64,000 nt of DNA from Turbatrix aceti. Its lineage: Eukaryota; Nematoda; Chromadorea; Rhabditida; Panagrolaimidae. Within the stretch, counting starts at the first letter, position 1. Each line of letters opens with the position of its first letter. Positions 56,401-64,000 of the stretch are shown in pieces. The notes beneath the pieces were generated by a model that was not told the origin of the DNA, ran no database searches, and saw only the letters and a list, made by a program, of their open reading frames with translations. The stretch is from the NCBI GenBank assembly GCA_963969345.1, contig OZ017768.1, positions 7,154,718-7,218,717 on the forward strand, read 5' to 3'. A program made the translations under genes and the position numbers.

Positions 56401-59400
56401 GCGTTCTGAGACAATCGGCAGAAGGAGATCCGCGGCAGCTGTGAGATCCGAAAACGCGCCTCCCATCTCGGGAAATCCTCCCTGCGATTGGCTGGTCACC
56501 GTGACACCGCCCTGCTCCTCGAGCTTCTTGCGATGGCCCTTGGAGTACAGGTGCTTCGTCAGGTTGCCCTTTGTCTTGAAGCTGAAGTTGCACGTCACGC
56601 ACGAGAACGGTCGGATGTTGGTGTGGCTACGAAGGTGCTTTTTGAGCATGGATGGCTTCCGGCATTTTATACCACATCGCTCGCACACATATCGGCCCCG
56701 ACCCCGGCCCCGGACGTAGACTTCGACTTCCTCGGAGCGAGGGGTTGGTTTTATCTTCGCGGCTATCCGGGCGTATTCTGCGCCGGGGAAGAGCTGCTTA
56801 TTGGAAGCCAGGTCGCACGAACGAACCCGATCCGAGTGCTGATTGACCTGTTGAAGGGCCTGCAGGGGTATAGGCTTGGGCTGCTGGACAGCCGGGGGAT
56901 TGGCCGTGATCACAGCGGCCTGCGAAGGCTGCGTAGGGGCTTCAGACACCTTTTGAGGCTGAGAACGGTGTTTGGATTCTCCAAGAGACAAATCCAGAGC
57001 CTGGACTGGTTGTTGGGGCGGCTTCTGGACGGTGTGATGATTGCTGAAGACGGCATTGGAGGATTCAAACATGGCTCTGGCTCTCAGCAGCGTGTCGACT
57101 TCGTCGTACTCGCTCTTGACTTGGTGGTAGGAGACGATGGTGGATACCGTAGACGAGTGGATGGGCCGGGTCGACTTGTCAGCCAGACCGGCTATCGTAT
57201 ACTTGCAGTAGCCCTTGTCGTTGATGTGGGGCCGGGTCGAGTAGCACGCTAGGTACTGAAATAACTGCTCCACTGTTTCGGGGGATGCCACGGACTGAAA
57301 ATTTGTATTTATAAAAAACATTATGGTAAAGAAATTTTTTATTGATTAAAATATTTTTTTTCATGTAAAAAAAATTGGAAACTTTTTTTGTCCATAAAAA
57401 ACTTTTTTTTGATTCAAAAAAAGTTTGTAAAACAAAAAAAAATTGTGTTAGAATTTTTTTGATAATGGTACAAAAAATTTTATGATAAAATGAAAATTTT
57501 TGAACAAATTTTTTTGATTTTTAATTTTATTTTTAATAAAAAAAAAATTAATTTTATGAGAAATTTTTTTTTAATTTTGTTTTTTTTTGTTAAAATTTTT
57601 AGTGTAAAATTTTTGAGCAAAAATGTTTTTTATTTATTATTTTTGATAAAAATTTTTTATTATCAAAAATTTAAAAAAAAAGTTAATGGGACTTTTTTTT
57701 AATTTGTCATTATTTTTTGTGTAAAATTTTCTCTGTAAAATTTATTTCTAATTTTTATTTTTTACATTTTTTTCGAGTAGCTTTTTTTGACAAAATTTTT
57801 TTTAAAACGCACCTGTGAGTAGTACGCGAACTGGGATTCTCCACGTTTCGTGACCCGTGGATGGCCGACAGTCGGACAGATTGGAGTATAATGAGTGAGC
57901 GTCTTGAGCATGCGTCTGTTGACTGCAGCGTTGACGTCGTCGTCGACGATGGGCGGCATCTGATTTTCGTTGAGCGCGAAGGACACGATGTAAGGCTTCG
58001 GCTCGATGCCGCGCTCCATAAACGCGATCTGGAGCTGAACGCTCTCGCGGGTGGCTTTCGCCTCGGGAGACGGGTCTAAGACGATGAACGGCATCGAAGC
58101 AACTTCTGTGGGTCCAACGGAGAACAGGGAGTTCATCGGACCCGGCAGCTGGCCATCGCCGTGGGTCGTGAAGGATGGAAGATTTCGGAACGCGGTGACA
58201 AAGTCCTGGATAACTTCGCGGGAGGGTTGGTCAAAAATTTGTTGTTGGAGGTTCGCGGATTGAACGTCGTGGGACAGGTCTGACAGCGAATAATTTCCAA
58301 AATCCTGGAAAAAATAGGTTCATAAAAAAATGTTTTTTTTTTGAATGTTCGAATCCCCGAAAAAAACTTTTTTTAACACATGAAAAATCGAATGTTGCAA
58401 AAAAAGTGCAGCAGGCTGCGTTGCACGACTAAAAAAAGAAGAAAAGGCAGTGATAATTCACAAACAGAGTGACGAAAGGGCATCCCTAATCCATCGACCA
58501 ACAAGACGACAAAAAACATTCAGAATGGCATTTTTCTATTTTTGCATGACTCTGGCATCCGGTGACGGACGATGCACGCATGCACAGAGCCTCCAAAACA
58601 CCTTGGCCTTTTTTGCACAACCACACAAGTACGGTAGCGGGCAAAAAAATTCTTGACTGACAAAAACAAAAAGTAAGTTCACGAACGATGAACAACCGCG
58701 GTTGTTTAAAGGTAGGAAAAGAAAGTTACGATACAACCAACACAACAATTCCGTTAACCGGTAGAAAAAAAATTGACAACGAAGAAAGTGTTTGTGCGGG
58801 TTTCAAAAAATGAAAACCGGCAAAATCAAAAAAATTCAAAACTGAGGGTGTTTTTTTTGTTTTGATAAATACATATTTATCGGATACGTTCGTGTTAGAA
58901 AAAAAAAGCAAGCCGCGAGCGAGTGTTCAAAAAAAATAACAGTTTGAAATGGTCAACAACAAAAAAGTGTTTGTGCCAGAAAAAAATATGTGTACAATGA
59001 CAGACAGAGCACGATAGCCCCCGGCGAAACAACCGAGCCCGGGTAGTCCAAATTATGTACCGAAGAGGAAAGAAAAAAATATACATAGCAGTCATGCAGG
59101 CTCAAAAACAATCCATCCAACTAACCAATGAACAAACGAACAGTACGTATTACGAGACAAGACGCCATCCAGTCAGCCAGCCAGTGTGAAATTTAAAAAA
59201 AAAATAACCAACCAAGAAAAAAAAGAAGGAACACCAAAAAAGGAAAAACAAGGAAAAGAAGAAAAAAAGAATGTGCAACTTTTCAGGTTTTTTTGCAAAA
59301 ACAAAATGAAGTAAAAAAATTCTGCTGCTTTTGATTGATTTTTTTGACTTTATGGTGCCGGGACTGGGCGACCATTCTCCCGGGGACTGGCGAGCGAGCC

Positions 59401-62400
59401 ATGCGCGCGAGGCAGAGAACGTGTGCGGCCACGAGAGAAGCGTGCGCCGGCAAGACAGGCAGATCGGTAGGGACTGATGACGCCGAGTCATCATTCTGGT
59501 CGGCGGGAGTAGCAGCAGGCAGGTCGCGCGTGGCACGCGCTCGTCCCGGTTGGGGACACGCAGCGGTCGTCGTCATCGAGTCATCGTCCTATGTATAAAT
59601 TGTTCACGGTTGTTGTACGAGAGATTCTACTGATAAACTATTGTCTACTACGAAGTGTCCGGGATCTACGAGGAAGCGCGAGCTAGCCGGGAGCCCCGGC
59701 AACACTTTAGATTACATTTTTTCGTTTCCCCCTCCCTTTCCCCCTTTTTCGCTTACACTGTGTTTACCTGAAGATTGAGACTGACTTTTTTTGGTCGTCC
59801 GTCGTCTCCGACTGACTGCCTGAAGAAAAGAACGAAGACGAAGACGAAAGGCGAAGGCGCGGTCGGCAGCAAAAATGTAACCGTTACCGAGGCAAAACGA
59901 CTCGACGGTGGACGCAAAAGAAATCGTCGAACTTGATCTCAACCTGTCAACCTGACCAACCAGTCGCCCAGCCCCGCCCCGCCTCGATTGTCCCTTCTCC
60001 CCTGTCTACTCGGATTTTTTTCTCTCAATTCAATTCATTTTTCTCGATTCAAAAAAAAATTTGTCAAAAAAAAAAATTGTCAAAGTGTGAAAAATTTACC
60101 GGAACACTTCAAAGTAAAACTGAGTTTATGTATGTTAGGAGAAAACTTGAAAAAGCGTTTGAAAAAAAAAAATTATTGGAAAGTCAGCGGGAGAAAAATA
60201 ACATCAGGATAAGAAACAAATTTCGATTTACAGTAAAAAAAAATCGTAAAACATAATCGTAAAAAAATGGATGATGTGTGATATACAAACTTTTTATATT
60301 ACAAAACTTTCGATTTTTGATGAATACATTTTTTTCAAAAAAATTAAATTCTGCAAGATTATGGAGCCAAAATAGCGTGAGATCATACAAAAAAATTGCC
60401 AACACCGAGTTGAGTTCAAAAAAATCAAAAAACAGTGGACGCGTCTTGTCTTTTTTTTTACAAAATATTTAAAATCGGCAAAAATTTGTTAAAATTGGTG
60501 TATCCCTGCAAAAAAAGGATGGATGACGTGTAAAAATACATAATACAGAAGGAACGAATGAATGAATGAATGACAAATGAAGAACCAACCCTGCGGAAAA
60601 GAAGGGACGATGATGATGAAAAAAAGGTGGTGGGTGTCTCGAAAAAAGAAAAAGAAAAAAAGGGTGTCATAAATTTTAGTCTGTCTGTTTTTTTTTGGTG
60701 CTTGCGTTGTTCGCATCCACAAAATTTTTGCCGCCTACACTGCACTGTCTGGGAAAAATGTTGATTGAAAGTATTTATAGTTTTTGTGGGAATGACAGCG
60801 ATGAAACATTTTTGGAATTTTCTTGAGACATTGTATAAAATTATTTTTAAAAAATGATTAGAAATTAGATTTTTTTGTGACGAAAAAGTTCAAAAGTTCA
60901 AACATGAATAAAAAATGGGGCTGATCCGTTTCCGCCCGCCGGCGCGGCTTAGATATTTTTTTCTAAAAATAGGCAACTGAAAAAATAACGATGACGGATG
61001 GATGACGAAGTTCAGTTCGGGTTCAAGCGCGCCCCCGGATCATCGAGATCAGGAAAACGCCCAAAAAACCAAAAAAAAGACAGCAAGTGGATGAAAAAAA
61101 AACAGAGCGACCAAAAAAACCCCAAATTGATTCAAAAAAACAGATACTAGCGTATATTTTCAGATCAAAGAGAAAAATTAAAGTTGCACTGACACAAAAA
61201 AGAAAGAGATCGATTTTGAGAAGTTGGGAAAAGGAAAAAAAACATGGAAAAAATTATAAACAAGCAAAACGAAACAAAAAATCATCTGAAAAGCTGAAGA
61301 TTGAAGGTTTTTGTTGCACGCTGTCGACGATGAAAACCACCAAAAATTGCCGTGTTGATCATGATCATTTTTGATTTTTTGGGATTTTTCTGGGGTGTTC
61401 GTTTGTTTGTTTGTTTCATCGACGAAAAAAAAACGTCGACGACGACGTGTCTGCGTGAGGTTAGAGCATCTTGATGAAGGAATATCATGCTTGGCATTGA
61501 CTGGACGGGTAGGTAGGTAGGTAGTTGGGTACGTACGTAGGGTAGGTACGTAGGTAGGGTACGTAGGTAGGTAGGTAGGTAGGTAGATGTAGGTAGGTTG
61601 AACCAAGTTAGTCAGATTTTTGCATAAGCGATAAATTTAGCAGTGGCATGTGAATTTCATAGGCGCTATTGTCTAAGTTATCAGCGGATGCCTAAATAAT
61701 GACACAGTGTTTGTTTACGTTTTCTTCTTTTTTTTGTGTTTACGTCCACCTTTTCCAAGTAAGCTTGCTTGTAAGAATGTAAGTAAGAAGAGGAAAAAAA
61801 TTAGCAATGGCATAGATTTTGGAAAAAAATTCCTTTTTACGTAAGCAGTTAACAAAAAAAACTGGCAACAGATAAAAAATTGAACAAAAATTATTTAAAT
61901 TTCAGGTTTAAAAAACAAAAAAGCACAAAATAACAGCAAAATAACGTAAACGGCTAACAATTGGAGGATTAACAACGGCACAGGACAAAAATGGTAGGGA
62001 ACATGCATTCTATCGTAAAAAAAAAGAGACAAAAAATGGAGGAGACATTCCACTGATATCCCGCCCCGGCTACCGTACTCTGTATGTTTTTTCCTGCAAA
62101 AAAAGTCTAAAAAAGTTCCTAAACATTTAATACCACTACCGTAAGACAGACTGTAATGATGGTAACAAAAAAAATCTTGTAAGACGGTGAAAAGTCACTT
62201 GTTTTCTTTTTTTCGTGACAAGACCAAAAAAATGAACGAACGTAAAAAAGACGTGAATTCTCAAAAAAAAGCGCAAAAAATAGACCCACCATTTTGGCCA
62301 TCTTAGGCGCGAGCTCGGTGTCCATGGACTCGATCTTGGGCAGGTATCCGAGTCCGAGGGGTGGCATACCCGATCCACCGGTCGAGCTACCGTTGACGTG

Positions 62401-63956
62401 ACTCCCCCCACTGCCAGACGTCGAAGCCGGACGCCCGGATTTCGAGTTGCAAGGCTGATCCTCGGGACATGCCTCGAAGTTGACGTTGTCCAGGAGGCGT
62501 TTTTTGGATTCGCGACGATCGCTCGCGGTTAGCATTTTGATGGGAGGCGAGCGATGGGATGCGCTGTTGTGGAAGACGTCGGGGGCGACGCCAGCGCCTC
62601 CGCCGACAAGCGCAGAGATGCGAGCCTGGTGTTCGGCCTGGAGTTTTTGTTGCTGCTGGACAAACTGCTGGGGCGTCAGGCCGGATGTCGAGGACGTCAC
62701 CGATGACAGGAGGTGGGGCTGGCTGTGCTGCTTCTGAAAATTGAACTTGGATGGTTAGAAGGGATCAAAAAATTTTAAAATAAAAAAAAATTCATTTAGG
62801 CCAAATTTTTTATTTTTGGAATTTTCAAAACGTGAAAAAAATTCTAAATAGAATTTTTTGCGTTTAAAAATTTGTCGCAAATCAAAAATTATTTATTTTA
62901 CTTTTTAAAAGTAAAAAAAAGAAAATTGTTTATTTTCGAACACTTTTTTGGAATTTTATTAATTTGATGAAATGTTCCAAAAAATTGAAAATTTCCAAAA
63001 AACGCGAGATTTGCAGTTTCTTTCGAAAATCGAGCTTGGAAGGTGAAAAAAGAAAAAAAATCAAATTATGAATTTCCTAATTTTAATTTTTTTTCATTAA
63101 AAAATTTTTTTTTAAATTGAAAAAAAAATTTTTGTGTCTAATTTTATTTGTAAAGTGCAAAACTGACCAAAAGCAGCTCCTTCTTGCCGCATCTGGCTTC
63201 GTGCCGCTCGAGACTCGCTTCGTGGGGGAACTTGACGTTGCACGACTTGCAGGAGAGCATGCGTGCGATAGGCTGTCCGGACGTGATGGATCCGCCGTTG
63301 GTCGTCGTGGCCCCCGGACGCAGCTGTGCCAACAGAGCCGGCTCGTGGAGGCTCTGCGACCGCGTCGCGTTCTGCCGAGCCCCGTAGGCGCTCTGCGGGC
63401 TGCCGGCAGCGCTCAGCGTGTCTCCGCCCGTGCTGCTGGTCTGCGAGGTAATCGAGTTGGACGTATTCTGACGGTTGTACGGTCGCCGCTTCAGCAGCAC
63501 CTGGTCTGGCTCGACGATGGCCGCGTTCTCGCTGATGAGACGACTGATGTGGTCCTCGATGGTCTGGCCGGAAGCCAGGATGCGTTCCGTCGACATCTGT
63601 CGCGACGAAGGAATTCCTCCGCTGCTGCTCGGGCCCTGTACAGAGCTAGGGTTGCTGTGCGAGTGGCCACCCGAGTGGTGGTCCGTCATCGTCGACGAAG
63701 GCTGCGCGGATGAACTCGGAATGCTCACGTAGACAGCCTCGGTGGGGCGATTGGGAGCGGGGGAGGCGAGGAGCGAGCTCGAGCTGTTCTGCGACGAGAG
63801 CACCGGCGGCGGGGGTTGGCCCTGGATCGGGGCCGGAGCGGGGGCCGGGTTGCCGACCGCGGCGGCGAGAACGGCGGCAAGCTGCTGCTGCTGAACTTGC
63901 TGCTCTTGGTGCCGTCGGAGGAGCTGGATGTACTCAAGGAGGGGCTTTGTGTCGTC
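53479..63956 (-). CDS. Schnurri/HIVEP/SMA-9-like C2H2 zinc-finger transcription factor, 5' end outside window
   Basis: Four minus-strand exons are visible (63168-63956, 62290-62733, 57813-58304, 53479-57294), giving about 1846 residues; more exons must lie beyond 64000. The N-terminal visible part is Gln/Ser-rich with one CxxC..HxxxxC finger ([17 protein letters not shown]). The 3.8-kb last exon carries the paired Schnurri-type fingers [19 protein letters not shown] and [19 protein letters not shown], closely matching HIVEP/Shn pairs, then a long Asp/Glu tract. [51 protein letters not shown] and three more C-terminal fingers follow (about 54010-53515). Schnurri proteins are nuclear co-factors of Smads in BMP/Dpp signalling; C. 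elegans SMA-9 controls body size. The family call rests mainly on the paired fingers. The last exon-exon joins are phase 0. Confidence 0.88.
58305..62289. other. 4-kb intron of the Schnurri-like gene
   Basis: The intron separates coding exons at 62290 and 58304. It is AT-rich with scattered GC-richer islands (about 59350-59580 and 59760-59990), which could be enhancers or an alternative promoter. A GTAG microsatellite lies near 61510-61600. No exon with a Schnurri-like frame was found inside. Confidence 0.55.
61508..61602. repeat. GTAG tetranucleotide microsatellite with GTAC variants
   Basis: Imperfect (GTAG)n array with interspersed GTACGTAC and TAGGGTAG units, about 95 bases long, within an intron. 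Confidence 0.88.
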
Positions 63957-64000
63957 CTGAAACGAATATTTGCGTCAAGTGATAATTTTTCAAAAAAAGT

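Noticed and set aside
61087..61374. Lys-rich 95-codon frame in the Schnurri-like intron
   Set aside because: The Lys bias follows from A-runs, there is no phase-compatible splice site pair to join it to the neighbouring exons, and no motif is present.
1..64000. tRNA, rRNA, CRISPR arrays or bacterial-type genes
   Set aside because: I scanned for T-loop words (GGTTCRANNCC) with matching acceptor stems, for rRNA core words and for regularly spaced repeats. None held up. The tandem arrays found are degenerate intron repeats, not CRISPR.

Overview
The window is eukaryotic nuclear DNA, most likely from a nematode, and on balance a rhabditid-like one. Genes are split by short introns. Their 3' splice sites sit at T-rich tracts ending in TTTCAG or TTTTAG. 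The intergenic DNA is AT-rich and full of A and T runs. Three things point to Nematoda: a hedgehog-related 'warthog' (Wart-domain) gene, a divergent PP1-type phosphatase, and interspersed motifs (GGTCTCGRCACGAAA and ACGGTAG/CTACCGT) that I recall as common in Caenorhabditis DNA. I ran no database search. All homology calls come from reading conserved residues, and exon joins were placed by hand so that reading phase and family alignment agree.

Layout. 1-2.7 kb: two tandem paralogous small tetraspan membrane-protein genes (+). 3.1-6.6 kb: a complete NAALADase / glutamate-carboxypeptidase-II-like M28 peptidase (-). 6.6-12.2 kb: no supported gene. 12.2-13.1 kb: a secreted cysteine-rich protein (-). 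13.1-18.9 kb: no supported gene. 18.9-24.9 kb: a PH-domain protein with a long Pro/Ser-rich linker and two C-terminal PDZ-like modules (+). 25.7-27.4 kb: a warthog-type protein without a Hint/autoprocessing region (+). 27.9-28.9 kb: a secreted glycoprotein of unknown family (+). 29.3-30.2 kb: a large inverted repeat carrying two divergent copies of a 45-residue secreted-peptide gene. 30.4-31.7 kb: a SNIP1-like FHA/RS-domain protein (-). 32.2-32.8 kb: a secreted Tyr/Pro-rich protein (+). 33.5-35.3 kb: an LBP/BPI/CETP-family lipid-binding protein (-). 35.3-40.3 kb: mostly simple repeats. 40.3-42.6 kb: a ZnT/SLC30 zinc transporter (-). 43.5-50.5 kb: Integrator subunit 2 (+), with a complete PP1-like phosphatase gene nested antisense in its 2.25-kb intron 5 and a small TIR transposon in intron 9. 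50.6-50.9 kb: a 5'-truncated LINE fragment with target-site duplication. 51.4-52.7 kb: proteasome beta-5 (+). 53.5-64.0 kb: the 3' part of a Schnurri/HIVEP/SMA-9-like zinc-finger gene (-) that runs off the right edge.

There is no operon-like or pathway cluster. The gene set mixes housekeeping functions (INTS2, SNIP1-like, PSMB5, ZnT) with secreted or signalling proteins (Wart, NAALADase, BPI, small peptides, Schnurri). The most unusual items are the inverted pair of tiny secreted-peptide genes, the phosphatase nested inside INTS2, and a dispersed GGTCTCG..ACGAAAA motif that has expanded into local tandem arrays inside the introns of unrelated genes. Two young-looking insertions with clear target-site duplications (a TIR element and a LINE) are also present.
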